DNA from: Acidimicrobiia bacterium
Lineage (GTDB): Bacteria > Actinomycetota > Acidimicrobiia > Spongiisociales > ZC4RG35
Direction of reading: 5' to 3'
Assembly (NCBI GenBank): GCA_017577575.1
Contig: PKRG01000011.1
Coordinates: 1-64,000 of the forward strand
Length of the DNA: 64,000 nt
Of the stretch, positions 24,046 to 32,373 are shown one piece after another. Within the stretch, counting starts at the first letter, position 1, and the number at the start of each line of letters is the position of its first letter. Made by a program: the position numbers and the translations under genes. The notes beneath the pieces were generated by a model that had not been told where the DNA came from, ran no database searches, and saw nothing but the letters and a program-made list of their open reading frames with translations.

Positions 24046-25449
24046 TCAGGGGGTGTCCTCGATCACGCCGCGCTCCTCGGGTGTGCCGGGAACGAGGTTG
24101 TCGAGAAGGAGCCCGAGCACTGCGGCGGTGGCGATCCCCGACGACCCGATCGACTGGATGATGTTCGTCAGCCAGCCGATGCCGAAGAAGCTGAACTCTT
24201 CGACCGAGCCGAAGTAGTACGGGAACACGAAGCCGGCGAACAGCACGAACCCGACGATCATCAGGTTGCGCTGGGAGTCGAGGTCGATCCGCCGCAGGAG
24301 CGAGAGTCCCACGGCGGCGATCAGGCCGAACAGAGCCAGGTAGGCGCCGCCGACGATGGGCGACGGGATCGTGGCGACCACCGCCCCGAACTTGGCGACG
24401 AAGCCGAGCACGACGAGGACACCGGCGCCTACGACCACCACGTACCGCGACGCGACCTTGGTGAGGCCCACGAGGCCGATGTTCTCCGAGTAAGAGGTGG
24501 AGGCGAATCCGCCCAGCAGCCCCGTGATCGCGCAGCCGATTCCCTCGGCGCCGAGGCCGCGGTTGATCGTCTTGGCGTCGGGATCTCCGGCGCCCGAGAG
24601 CCTGGCGACGGCGTGGTAGTCGCCGAACGACTCGATCATCGAGGCGAGGTAGGCGGCGAGGATGGCGATGAGGAACGCCGGATCGAACAGCGGCGTGCCC
24701 CACGGGAAGACGAGCCCACCGCCTCCGATGTCGAAGCCCCGGATCCAGGCCGCCTCTCCCACGCCGGCGAAGCTCACGCCGGCCGGCGAGTCGGGATCGA
24801 ACACGCCCGCCCAGGTCAGGACGAGGGCGATCACATACGAGGTGACGATCGCCAGGAGGACCGGGAAGAGGGAGAAGAACCGGTACTTCGGGGCGAGGAT
24901 CAGGGAGAACAGGAACACCAGCGCGAGCATCAGGAGCGCCATCGGCCAGTGGGTGGAAGCCGTGTCGGCGGCGGCGCCGAACAGGGAGAGGCCGATGTGG
25001 GCGATGACCGGTGCGATGGTGACCGGGGTCACGAACCGGCGCAGGAATCCGATGACTCCTCCGAAACCGATGGCGATCTCGAACACGGCCCCGATCAGGA
25101 CGCCGCCGGCGATGTAGCGCATGGCGTCTTCGCCGGGATGGGCGGCGATTATCCCGAAGAACGCGGGCAAGAATGCGAACGACACGCCCTGGATGATCGG
25201 GAGTCGGGATCCGAACTGGACCTGAACGAAAGTCGCCAGGCCGGAGCAGACGAAGACCGAGCTGACCAGGATGGCGATCTGGCTGGTGGACATCCCCATC
25301 GCCGGCCCCAACAACAGGGGAACCAGGACGGTGGCGCCGAACATCGTCAGTACGTGCTGGACGCCGAGGCCGAGGGCTTTGGCGAATGGCCGGGGGACGT
25401 CGTCCAGTCCGTAGTTGAGTTCGAATTGACTCTCCGCACGGGCCGTCAC
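24046..25449 (-). CDS. NCS2-family nucleobase permease (uracil/xanthine type)
   Basis: An integral membrane symporter of 467 residues with about 12-14 hydrophobic segments. It contains the NCS2 signature ENIGLVGLTKV, the TM8 acidic motif SMIESFGDYHAVARLSG, and a first half with LGVQHVLTMFGATVLVPLLLG and GVSFAFLPAFFGII. The Glu in TM8 and the ENxG motif contact the base in UraA/UapA-type transporters. Placed upstream of pyrimidine catabolic genes, it probably imports uracil or thymine, though purine specificity cannot be excluded. GTG 25449 is chosen because AAAGGAGG lies 4 nt upstream; an earlier in-frame start adds 15 basic residues. Confidence 0.92.
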   Translation of the reverse strand: MTARAESQFELNYGLDDVPRPFAKALGLGVQHVLTMFGATVLVPLLLGPAMGMSTSQIAILVSSVFVCSGLATFVQVQFGSRLPIIQGVSFAFLPAFFGIIAAHPGEDAMRYIAGGVLIGAVFEIAIGFGGVIGFLRRFVTPVTIAPVIAHIGLSLFGAAADTASTHWPMALLMLALVFLFSLILAPKYRFFSLFPVLLAIVTSYVIALVLTWAGVFDPDSPAGVSFAGVGEAAWIRGFDIGGGGLVFPWGTPLFDPAFLIAILAAYLASMIESFGDYHAVARLSGAGDPDAKTINRGLGAEGIGCAITGLLGGFASTSYSENIGLVGLTKVASRYVVVVGAGVLVVLGFVAKFGAVVATIPSPIVGGAYLALFGLIAAVGLSLLRRIDLDSQRNLMIVGFVLFAGFVFPYYFGSVEEFSFFGIGWLTNIIQSIGSSGIATAAVLGLLLDNLVPGTPEERGVIEDTP

Positions 25450-25524
25450 CGCTCCTCCTTTCCCGATGAGGCGGTGACGATACCGAACCGCCACCAGGGG
25501 CGTCCGGATTTCTGGGGAGCGGTT

Positions 25525-27303
25525 TCAGAGATCGAGCGGGTCGACGTCGATGCGGACCGTGGCGCCGGCGTCACGCCAGCGTTGCACCAGCGGCCGGAGG
25601 CGGTTCTTGAACGGGCCGAGGTCGGAGCCCTGGACCAGCCAGCGACGTCCGTCGGCCCTCTCGGCGGGGCCCATGACGGCGGCGTCCCCGGCCACCGACC
25701 GGAGGTCGGCATCGGCGGTCTCGGCTTCGCCCCGCACCTCGACCACCAGGAGCTCGGCGGCCGGTGGGTAGCCCATCTGGCGGCGCACGTCCATCTCCTG
25801 GTGCAGGAACTCGAGCGGATCGCCGCGGCGGAGGGCAGCCACGACGGGTTGGTCGGGCATGGCCGTCTGCAGCATCAGCCGCCGGCCGCTCCCCCGCCTC
25901 ACCCTCCCGGCCAGGCGGGCGAGCACCCGCAGCGCCTCCTCGGCCGCCCGGAAGTGGGTGCCGAGGACGAGCCCGTCGACGTCGACGGCGACCGCCAGGT
26001 CGACGGCTCGCACCGCGGCCAGGGCGCGCTCGGTCCCCACCCAGATCGGGGCGTCCGTCCCGGCCTCCCCGGCCCGATCGCCGAACTGGCCACGCAGCTC
26101 GTGGAGGACCCGCCCCACTCCCGCCCCGAGCGGCTCGAACGACTGCCCGCCGCAGTGGAGGCACGGCTGCGACGGGGTGCCGCATCGGCTGCACGCCTCC
26201 CCCGGGTCGGGCCGCGACCCGCACGTCGGGCAGCGGCGCAGCTCCTTGCAGCCGTGACACCGGTAGGCGGGGGCGTAACCGCGGCGATGGGTGAACACGA
26301 ACACCCGTCCGCCGGCCCGGACGGTGGCGCGGATGGCGGCCCGGGCCCGTGCGGTGACGAGGCCGCCGCCGGGTGGCTCCTCATTGCGGTCGACGACCTC
26401 CACCAGAGGCCACGCCCGGGGCGCCGAGCGGACCACCTCGGCGCCGGTGGCCAACAGCTCGAGCGACGGGGTCGGCCCCACGTACACCTGCGTGAACCCC
26501 TCCAGGCGCGCCCGGGTCATCAGCATCCGCCTCACCGCCACCGTCGGGGTCTGGCGGTCCTTCATCGCCCGGCGGCCCTCTTCGATCACGACCCCCACCG
26601 CCAGGTCGGCGACGGGCCATTCGGCGACACGGGGGGTGCCCACCAGAACGCCGGGGGACGTGGCAGCTCGGACCCACCGGGATGTGATGGCGGCGTCGTC
26701 TAACTCGCCGTCGACTTCGTTCACCTCCACACCGAGCAGGCGCCGTGCGGTCTCGGCGATGAGCCGCGTCTCGGCGGCGGTGGCTGCCACCACCATCACG
26801 GAGCGCCCGGCGGCGAGCACCGGGGCGAGGGCCTCGAGCCAGCTCATGTCCTCCCACGAGGCGAGGAGGGCGGTGGGAGGTCTCTTCCCCCCGGCAGCGA
26901 CGGCCGCGGCCAGCTCGTCCAACGGGTGGGGAGCCCGCCGCGACACGGCGGGGTGTGGCGGGCTGGAGCGGGGCGGGCGTCCCGGGAGGTTGGGCGGGCC
27001 GGCTCGTTCGAGCATCACCGACACCGGGGCGACGTAGTAGTGGGCGGCCCAGATCAGGGCGTCGCGCAGCTTCGGACCGAAGATCGGCAGCTCCCCGGAG
27101 ACACCGGCGATCGGCTTGAGCCCGGAAGGGTCCCGCTCGGCGACCTCTACCACGTATCCGCGCACCCGCCGGCCCCCGAGGGGGACCCGCACGATGCGGC
27201 CGACGTCGACCCGGGGGCGGTGCGACTCGGGTACGGCGTACCAGAAGCCTTCGTCGACGGCGAAGGTCGGTACCGCGGGGACGACTCGGGCTGCTGTGGT
27301 CAG
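25525..27303 (-). CDS. priA: PriA-like primosomal protein N', helicase motifs degenerate
   Basis: A replication-restart protein of 592 residues. The N-terminal 3'-DNA-binding domain is recognisable (VGRIVRVPLGGRRVRGYVVEV) and the C-terminal zinc region has four Cys pairs (CHGC, CPTC, CSRC, CLHC). The Walker A region expected after residue 140 reads PTALLASWEDMSWLEAL with no GKT. The DEAH region reads VIEEGRRAMKDRQTP, so ATPase activity is unlikely, as known for actinobacterial PriA homologues. Start choice: the DNA-binding domain begins at once after a CTG (27303) that overlaps the metK stop as CTGA, and no ATG, GTG or TTG fits nearby. A CUG start is therefore inferred. Confidence 0.85.
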   Translation of the reverse strand: MTTAARVVPAVPTFAVDEGFWYAVPESHRPRVDVGRIVRVPLGGRRVRGYVVEVAERDPSGLKPIAGVSGELPIFGPKLRDALIWAAHYYVAPVSVMLERAGPPNLPGRPPRSSPPHPAVSRRAPHPLDELAAAVAAGGKRPPTALLASWEDMSWLEALAPVLAAGRSVMVVAATAAETRLIAETARRLLGVEVNEVDGELDDAAITSRWVRAATSPGVLVGTPRVAEWPVADLAVGVVIEEGRRAMKDRQTPTVAVRRMLMTRARLEGFTQVYVGPTPSLELLATGAEVVRSAPRAWPLVEVVDRNEEPPGGGLVTARARAAIRATVRAGGRVFVFTHRRGYAPAYRCHGCKELRRCPTCGSRPDPGEACSRCGTPSQPCLHCGGQSFEPLGAGVGRVLHELRGQFGDRAGEAGTDAPIWVGTERALAAVRAVDLAVAVDVDGLVLGTHFRAAEEALRVLARLAGRVRRGSGRRLMLQTAMPDQPVVAALRRGDPLEFLHQEMDVRRQMGYPPAAELLVVEVRGEAETADADLRSVAGDAAVMGPAERADGRRWLVQGSDLGPFKNRLRPLVQRWRDAGATVRIDVDPLDL

Positions 27304-28466
27304 AGGCTCTCGGCGGCGCGCCGCAACTCGTCGGCGACGTCGGTGCTCTCCCAGGGGAACTGGTCGGCGCTCCCCGGGCGCCCGAAGTGGCCGTAGGCGG
27401 CGGTCGGTCGGTAGATGGGCCGCAGGAGGTCCAGGCGCTTGATGATGGCCCCGGGACGGAAGTCGAAGTAGTCCTGGACGAGCTTGGTGAGCTTGTCCGG
27501 GTCGATGACGGAGGTGCCGAACGTGTCGACGTGCACGGAGAACGGCTCGGGCGTCCCGATGGCGTAGGCGAGCTGGAGCTCGCAGCGGCTGGCCAGCCCG
27601 GCGGCGACGATGTTCTTGGCGGCCCAGCGGGCGCCGTAGGCGGCGGTGCGGTCCACCTTCGATGGGTCCTTGCCCGAGAACGCTCCTCCGCCGTGACGGG
27701 CGTAACCGCCGTAGGTGTCGACGATGATCTTGCGGCCCGTCAGCCCGGTGTCGGCGTGGGGGCCGCCGATCTCGAACTTGCCGGTGGGGTTGAAGTAGTA
27801 GCGGGCGTCGTCCCCGAGCATGTCCTCGGGGATGGTCGGGACGACCACCTCGTCCCACACCGCCTTCTTCATCGTGTCGCCGTCCATGTCCTTCTTGTGA
27901 TGGGCGGACACGAGGACCGAGGTGACCCGCTTCGGCTTCCCGCCCTCGTACTCGACGGTGATCTGGGTTTTGCCGTCGGGCTTGAGGAAGTCGAGGATCC
28001 CCTGCTTCCTGACCTCTGCCAGGCGTTCTGCCAGCCGGTGGGCGATCTGGATCGGGAACGGCATCAGCTCGGGCGTCTCGTCGACGGCGAACCCGAACAT
28101 GATCCCCTGGTCGCCGGCCCCCCACGCTTCGATGTCCTCCCGATGGACACCCTGGTGGATGTCGGGCGACTGGGTGTGAGCGAAGACCATGATCTCCACG
28201 TCGTCGGCGTTGAAGAACTCGTCGTCGGTGTAGCCGAGCTCCCGTATCGTCCGGCGGGCTATGGCTTCGAAGTCGGGGCGATGGTGGGTGTTGAGCTCGC
28301 CGGCGATCACCGCCCGGCCGGTGGTCACGAGAGTCTCACAGGCCACCTTGCCCAGAGGGTCGGCGTCGAGGACGGCGTCGAGGACGGCGTCGCTGATGGC
28401 GTCGGCCACTTTGTCGGGGTGGCCCTCCGTGACGGATTCAGACGAGAAGTACCAGCGGGAGGACAT
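27300..28466 (-). CDS. metK: S-adenosylmethionine synthase
   Basis: Makes S-adenosylmethionine from methionine and ATP as a tetramer. The 388 residues begin MSSRWYFSSESVTEGHPDKVADAISD and include the substrate loop GAGDQGIMFGFA, the phosphate-binding GGGAFSGKDPSKVDR, and GLASRCELQLAYAIG. ATG 28466 is preceded by GAGGAG; a start 12 codons earlier is non-conserved. It lies 13 bp downstream of coaBC. Its stop overlaps the presumed priA start. The order coaBC-metK-priA is conserved in actinobacteria. Confidence 0.98.
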   Translation of the reverse strand: MSSRWYFSSESVTEGHPDKVADAISDAVLDAVLDADPLGKVACETLVTTGRAVIAGELNTHHRPDFEAIARRTIRELGYTDDEFFNADDVEIMVFAHTQSPDIHQGVHREDIEAWGAGDQGIMFGFAVDETPELMPFPIQIAHRLAERLAEVRKQGILDFLKPDGKTQITVEYEGGKPKRVTSVLVSAHHKKDMDGDTMKKAVWDEVVVPTIPEDMLGDDARYYFNPTGKFEIGGPHADTGLTGRKIIVDTYGGYARHGGGAFSGKDPSKVDRTAAYGARWAAKNIVAAGLASRCELQLAYAIGTPEPFSVHVDTFGTSVIDPDKLTKLVQDYFDFRPGAIIKRLDLLRPIYRPTAAYGHFGRPGSADQFPWESTDVADELRRAAESL

Positions 28467-28479
28467 GAGGCTCCTCAGC

Positions 28480-29652
28480 TTATCGCCCGAGGCGGTTTGC
28501 AACGATCTCCATCAGGCGTGACGCCACCTCGGCCTTGGACAGCTGCGGCCAGCGGTCCACCGTCCCGTCCGGCTCGATCAGAGTGACCTGGTTGGTGTCG
28601 GTTCCGAACCCCGAGCCGGGGGCGGTGACGTCGTTGTAGACCATCAGGTCCACGCCCTTGCGCTTCGCCTTCTCGATCGCCCGCTCCACTCCCCCGGTCT
28701 CGGCGGCGAAGCCGACCACGAAGATGTCGTCGCCGCGGGCGACCACCGAGGCGAGTATGTCGGGGGTCGGCTCGAGCACGAGGGTCGGCGGGCCGTCGCT
28801 TCGGCTCAGCTTGTCCTGGGCGGCCTGGGCGGGGCGGAAGTCGGCGACGGCGGCGGCGAAGACGGCGATGTCGGGATGGATCTTCTCGACCGCCTCCAGC
28901 ATCTCCTGGGCGGACTCCACCCGGTGGACGTTGGCTCCGGGCGGGGCGGGAAGCGAGGAGGTGGTCACCAGCTCCACATGGGCGCCCCGCTGGGCGGCGG
29001 CGGCGGCGATGGCGTGGCCCATCTTCCCCGACGACCGGTTGCCGAGGTAACGGACCGGGTCGAGCGCCTCCCGGGTGCCCCCGGCCGTGACGAGCACGGT
29101 GAGGCCCTCCAACGGGCGGTGGAGCACCGTCTTGGCGAACTCGACGATCTCCTCGGGCTCGGCGACCCGGCCGATCCCCACGTCACCGCCGGCTAGCTCG
29201 CCGGAGAAGGGGCCGATGATCCGGTGGCCGTCGGCTTCGATCAGGGAGATGTTGCGGCGGGTAGCCGGATGCTCCCACATCTCCGTGTGCATCGCCGGCG
29301 CCAGGACGACCGGCGCCCGGGTGGCGAGGAGGGTGGCGGCCAGCGCGTTGTCGGCGATGCCGTGGGCGAGCCGGGCGATGGTGGCGGCGGTGGCGGGCGC
29401 TACGATCACCAACTCCGCCCAGCGCGCGAGCTCCGTGTGAGGGCTGACCGACGGGTCTTCGAAGAGGTCGGTCAGGGGATGGCTGCCGGTGAGCGAGGCG
29501 AAAGTCTGGGCGCCGATGAAGCGCTGGGCCGCCGGGGTCATCACCACCCTCACCTCGGCCCCGGCCTCGAGGAGGCGCCGGGCGAGGTAGGCGGATTTGT
29601 AGGCCGCCACGCCACCGGAGACGCCGAGGACGACCCGGCGGCCGGAGAGCAT
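28480..29652 (-). CDS. coaBC: Bifunctional phosphopantothenoylcysteine decarboxylase/synthetase
   Basis: Two successive steps of coenzyme A synthesis in one 390-residue protein. The N-terminal CoaC flavoprotein (about 1-180) has VLGVSGGVAAYKSAYLARRL, the His in SPHTEL, APATAATIARLAHGIADNAL and PAMHTEMWEHP. The C-terminal CoaB domain has LVTAGGTREALDPVRYLGNRSSGKMG, AAVADFRP and GFAAETG. ATG 29652 shares one base with the rpoZ stop (TGATG). Length and domain order are standard. Confidence 0.97.
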   Translation of the reverse strand: MLSGRRVVLGVSGGVAAYKSAYLARRLLEAGAEVRVVMTPAAQRFIGAQTFASLTGSHPLTDLFEDPSVSPHTELARWAELVIVAPATAATIARLAHGIADNALAATLLATRAPVVLAPAMHTEMWEHPATRRNISLIEADGHRIIGPFSGELAGGDVGIGRVAEPEEIVEFAKTVLHRPLEGLTVLVTAGGTREALDPVRYLGNRSSGKMGHAIAAAAAQRGAHVELVTTSSLPAPPGANVHRVESAQEMLEAVEKIHPDIAVFAAAVADFRPAQAAQDKLSRSDGPPTLVLEPTPDILASVVARGDDIFVVGFAAETGGVERAIEKAKRKGVDLMVYNDVTAPGSGFGTDTNQVTLIEPDGTVDRWPQLSKAEVASRLMEIVANRLGR

Positions 29653-29873
29653 CAGTCCTCTTGCTTCTCCACCGTCACCTTGCCTTCGGCGATCTCTTCC
29701 ATGGCGATGGTGAGCGGCTTACGGGACAGCGAATGGACCTGCGGCGGGACGTACTCGCCGATGCCGCCTCCCAGCTGGCTGAAGTAGGCGTTGATCTGGC
29801 GGGCACGCCGGGCCGCCACGACTACCGCCGCAAAGCGGTTGCCGACAGCGTTGATGACGTCTTCGATCTCCAT
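29652..29873 (-). CDS. rpoZ: DNA-directed RNA polymerase omega subunit
   Basis: A small assembly subunit of RNA polymerase that chaperones beta'. The 73-residue product has the omega core: NRFAAVVVAARRARQINAYF, then a loop, and KPLTIAMEEIAEGKVTV. Position between gmk and coaBC is conserved across bacteria and supports the call despite the short length. A 60-bp gap separates it from gmk. ATG 29873 is preceded by a CGAGGTTCTCC stretch with only a weak ribosome binding site. Confidence 0.95.
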   Translation of the reverse strand: MEIEDVINAVGNRFAAVVVAARRARQINAYFSQLGGGIGEYVPPQVHSLSRKPLTIAMEEIAEGKVTVEKQED

Positions 29874-29933
29874 GGAGAACCTCGGTAGGGGAAACCTGTC
29901 GCCCGAAAGGGTAGTCGACGGCGTACCGCAGTC

Positions 29934-30548
29934 CTATCGGCCGGGGGCGTCGAGGATCCGGAGGATCTCGTCGACCGCCCGCTCCATCTCGTCGTTGACG
30001 ACGATGTGGTCGAACAGCCCGGGAGCCGCCGCCAGCTCTTCCTCTGCGATCCGCAGCTTGGCTTCGATGTCCTCGGCGGATGTGTCGGCCCGCTTCTCCA
30101 GCCGCCGCCGCAGGTCCTCCATCGACGGGGGCGCGATGAAGATCATCAGGGCGTCGGGCATCACCTGGCGGATCTGGCGGGCGCCTTGCACCTCGATCTC
30201 CAAGAGGACGTCACGGCCGTCGTCGAGGGCCGCTTCCACGGCGCTTTTGGGCGTGCCGTAGTAGTTCCCGTTGAACACCGCCCACTCGAGGAGCTCGCCC
30301 CGGTCGATGAGGTCCCGGAACTCCTCGGGGGTCACGAACCGGTAGTGGAACCCGTCGACCTCGCCGGGGCGCGGCGGCCGCGTCGTGGCCGACACCGAGA
30401 AGTGCACCGGGATCCGGCGGCGTAACTCGGCGACGATCGTCGACTTCCCCACCCCACCGGGGCCGGAGATGACGAGAAGCCGACCGCGCCGGCGAGCCGC
30501 GGGGCTTTCAGGAGAACTCGGAGAGGAGTCCGGCACGTTGCCGTTCAC
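29934..30548 (-). CDS. gmk: Guanylate kinase
   Basis: Phosphorylates GMP to GDP with ATP. The core begins RGRLLVISGPGGVGKST (P-loop at about 29-36). It then shows SVSATTRPPRPGEVDGFHYRFV and ELLEWAVFNGNYYGT in the GMP-binding lobe, LLEIEVQGARQIR, and RLEKRADTSAEDIEAKL in the lid. Including the N-terminal extension the product is 204 residues. The start is uncertain: GTG 30548 lies 41 nt inside the end of mihF, with GTG 30536 as an alternative. No strong ribosome binding site is visible, so coupling to mihF translation is likely. Confidence 0.95.
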   Translation of the reverse strand: MNGNVPDSSPSSPESPAARRRGRLLVISGPGGVGKSTIVAELRRRIPVHFSVSATTRPPRPGEVDGFHYRFVTPEEFRDLIDRGELLEWAVFNGNYYGTPKSAVEAALDDGRDVLLEIEVQGARQIRQVMPDALMIFIAPPSMEDLRRRLEKRADTSAEDIEAKLRIAEEELAAAPGLFDHIVVNDEMERAVDEILRILDAPGR

Positions 30549-30819
30549 CCAGACCGCGGAGACGGCGGTTGTCGGCGATCTCGTACTTCTCCATGATCCG
30601 CTTCGCCTTGACCTTGCCGGTGCCCGGCATGGCGGCGAGCAGAGCCTCGACTTTGATCCCCCCGACGATGTCGTCTTCCTCGGCGCGTTCGAGGACCTCT
30701 GCCAAGGTGATGGTGCCGGTCTTGAGCAACTCCTTCAGCTCGGCCCGTACCCGGCGCGCCTCGGCAGCCTTGGCGAGGGCGGCGGCCCGCTGCTCGTCAG
30801 TCAGTTCCGGCGGCTTCAT
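30508..30819 (-). CDS. mihF: Actinobacterial integration host factor (mIHF)
   Basis: A nucleoid-associated DNA-bending protein specific to actinobacteria and unrelated to IHF-alpha/beta of proteobacteria. The 103-residue product starts MKPPELTDEQRAAALAKAAEARRVRAELK. It continues with LKTGTITLAEVLERA, a GxGKVKAKRIM helix-two-turn-helix segment (TGKVKAKRIMEKYEIADNRRLRGLGERQ) and a short tail. ATG 30819 is chosen for GGGAGG just upstream. It lies directly before gmk, its conserved neighbour, which it overlaps. Its presence is one of the better lineage markers in this window. Confidence 0.94.
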   Translation of the reverse strand: MKPPELTDEQRAAALAKAAEARRVRAELKELLKTGTITLAEVLERAEEDDIVGGIKVEALLAAMPGTGKVKAKRIMEKYEIADNRRLRGLGERQRAGLLSEFS

Positions 30820-30845
30820 CGATCCTCCCACGAGTGGACGGCGCG

Positions 30846-30851
30846 ACTGTA
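30846..30851 (-). promoter_or_regulatory. Candidate -10 box for mihF
   Basis: TACAGT on the minus strand fits the actinobacterial -10 consensus and lies 26 nt before the mihF start, leaving about 20 nt of leader that contains GGGAGG. No convincing -35 was seen. The 100-bp divergent gap 30820-30919 would also have to carry the promoter of the short-chain dehydrogenase. Confidence 0.3.
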
Positions 30852-30919
30852 TCAGGGGAGATTACGGTCATGGCGTACGCTTCGGACCCTAGCCGCTCGC
30901 CGATCCGGTTCGATCAGAC

Positions 30920-31654
30920 GTGACTGCCTACTTCATCTCCGGAGCCAGCTCCGGCCTCGGTGCCGAGATGGCCCGCCAGCTCGTCGCCCGCGGCGACTCG
31001 GTCGCCATCGCCGCCCGGCGCCTCGAGCTCTTGGAAGCCCTGCAGGAAGAACTGGCCCCGCTCCCGGGGAAAGTGAGCGTCCACGCCCTCGACGTGACCG
31101 ACGCCGCGGCGGTGATGGCGGCGATGCGGATGGCTGACATCCAGCTCGGAGGGCTGGACGTGGTGGTGGTCAATGCGGGGATCGCCGGAGGGGCGCGGCT
31201 GGGAACCGGCGGGTTCGCCCGCAACCGAGACCTGGTCGAGACCAACTTCACGGGGGCGCTGGCCCAGATCGAGGCGGCGATGGAGCTGTTCCGCGGCCGG
31301 GGCCGGGGGCATCTGGTGCTGGTGTCCTCCCTCGCCTCCGTACGGGGCCTGCCCGGCACCTCCGCCGTCTATTCGGCCACCAAAGCGGCTCTCGCCCTGC
31401 TCGGCGAGTCGCTCCGCACCGAGCTCGCCGGCACCGGCATCTCGGTCACCACGCTGCGTCCTGGCTACATCCGCACCGACCTGTCGGCCAAGACCCGCTT
31501 TCCCTACCTCAGCCCGCTGGAACGGGGAGTGGAGGCGATGATCGCGGCGATCGACCGGCGCGCCGGTGACGTGGTGGTGCCGGCGTGGCCGTGGCGGCCT
31601 CTCGGGTGGCTGCTGCGGGCGGCACCGGCAGCTCTGATCCGCCGGTTCATGTGA
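30920..31654 (+). CDS. Short-chain dehydrogenase/reductase
   Basis: An NAD(P)-dependent SDR of 244 residues, probably acting on a lipid or other hydrophobic alcohol/ketone; the substrate is unknown. Classical motifs are present: GASSGLG (cofactor loop, residues 8-14), LDVTD, NAGIAG, the catalytic Ser in LVSSLASVRG, and YSATK. RPGYIRTDL follows the active site. The basic residues RR after the second strand suggest NADP. The C-terminus is hydrophobic and arginine-rich (WPWRPLGWLLRAAPAALIRRFM) and may associate with membrane. GTG 30920 begins the first strand. It is on the plus strand, inserted between mihF and pyrF, and ends 2 bp from the pyrF stop. Confidence 0.9.
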   Translation: MTAYFISGASSGLGAEMARQLVARGDSVAIAARRLELLEALQEELAPLPGKVSVHALDVTDAAAVMAAMRMADIQLGGLDVVVVNAGIAGGARLGTGGFARNRDLVETNFTGALAQIEAAMELFRGRGRGHLVLVSSLASVRGLPGTSAVYSATKAALALLGESLRTELAGTGISVTTLRPGYIRTDLSAKTRFPYLSPLERGVEAMIAAIDRRAGDVVVPAWPWRPLGWLLRAAPAALIRRFM

Positions 31655-31656
31655 GC

Positions 31657-32373
31657 TCAGCCGCCGCGGCGGGCCCGTCGGATCTCGTCGGCGATGGCGA
31701 CGGCGGCGGTCACCGGGTCGGAGGCTCGGGTGATGGCGCGGCCGATCACCAACCAGTCGGCACCGCGGCGTATCGCCTCGGCCGGTGACTCCACCCGGGC
31801 CTGATCGTGGGTGTCGGCTCCGGAGGGCCGGATGCCGGGGGTCACCCGGGTCAGGCCGGGCGCCACCTGGGCGACGTCGCCGAGCTCTTTGACCGAGCAG
31901 ACCACCCCTTCGACTCCGGCACCGGCGGCGAGCCTCGACAGCCTCGCCACCTGCCTCCCCGGCGAGCCGGAGACGCCGGTGGCGGCGAGGTCGGCGCCGG
32001 TGAGGCTGGTCAGGACGGTGATGGCGAGGATCCCGGCGGTGTGGCCGGCGGCGCCTTCCTCCAGGCCCTCTCTGGCCGCCTCCAGCATGGCCGCTCCCCC
32101 GGCGGCGTGGGCCGTGACCCAGCGGGCGCCGATCGCCCCGAGGTTGCGGGCGGCTCGCCGCACCGTGTTGGGGATGTCGTGGAGCTTGGCGTCGACGAAC
32201 ACGGGGAGGCCGATCTCCCTGATCGCCGCCACCGTCGCCGGGCCCGGGCCTGTGAGCAGCTCCAGGCCGACCTTGAACCCGCCGACATGGGGGGCCAGCA
32301 GACGCGCCGTCTCCACCGCGGCGCGGGCTTCGGGGTAGTCGAGGGCGACGATCACAGGGTTGTGCTCGCTCAA
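31657..32373 (-). CDS. pyrF: Orotidine 5'-phosphate decarboxylase
   Basis: The last step of UMP synthesis, in a 238-residue TIM barrel. The catalytic Asp-Lys-Asp array is in FVDAKLHDIPNTV. VIVALDYPEA opens the barrel, TVLTSL follows, and the phosphate-binding end reads VTPGIRP...GADWLVIGRAIT. The best start is TTG 32373, forming TTGA with the pyrD stop and placing SEHNPVIVALD at the N-terminus. Upstream in-frame sequence is a pyrD shadow. It is the last gene of the pyr operon. Confidence 0.95.
   Translation of the reverse strand: MSEHNPVIVALDYPEARAAVETARLLAPHVGGFKVGLELLTGPGPATVAAIREIGLPVFVDAKLHDIPNTVRRAARNLGAIGARWVTAHAAGGAAMLEAAREGLEEGAAGHTAGILAITVLTSLTGADLAATGVSGSPGRQVARLSRLAAGAGVEGVVCSVKELGDVAQVAPGLTRVTPGIRPSGADTHDQARVESPAEAIRRGADWLVIGRAITRASDPVTAAVAIADEIRRARRGG

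Noticed and set aside
27304..28125. The priA frame stays open for about 270 further codons upstream through metK.
   Set aside because: Those codons are an out-of-frame reading of metK. They encode arginine/proline-rich sequence unlike any PriA N-terminus.
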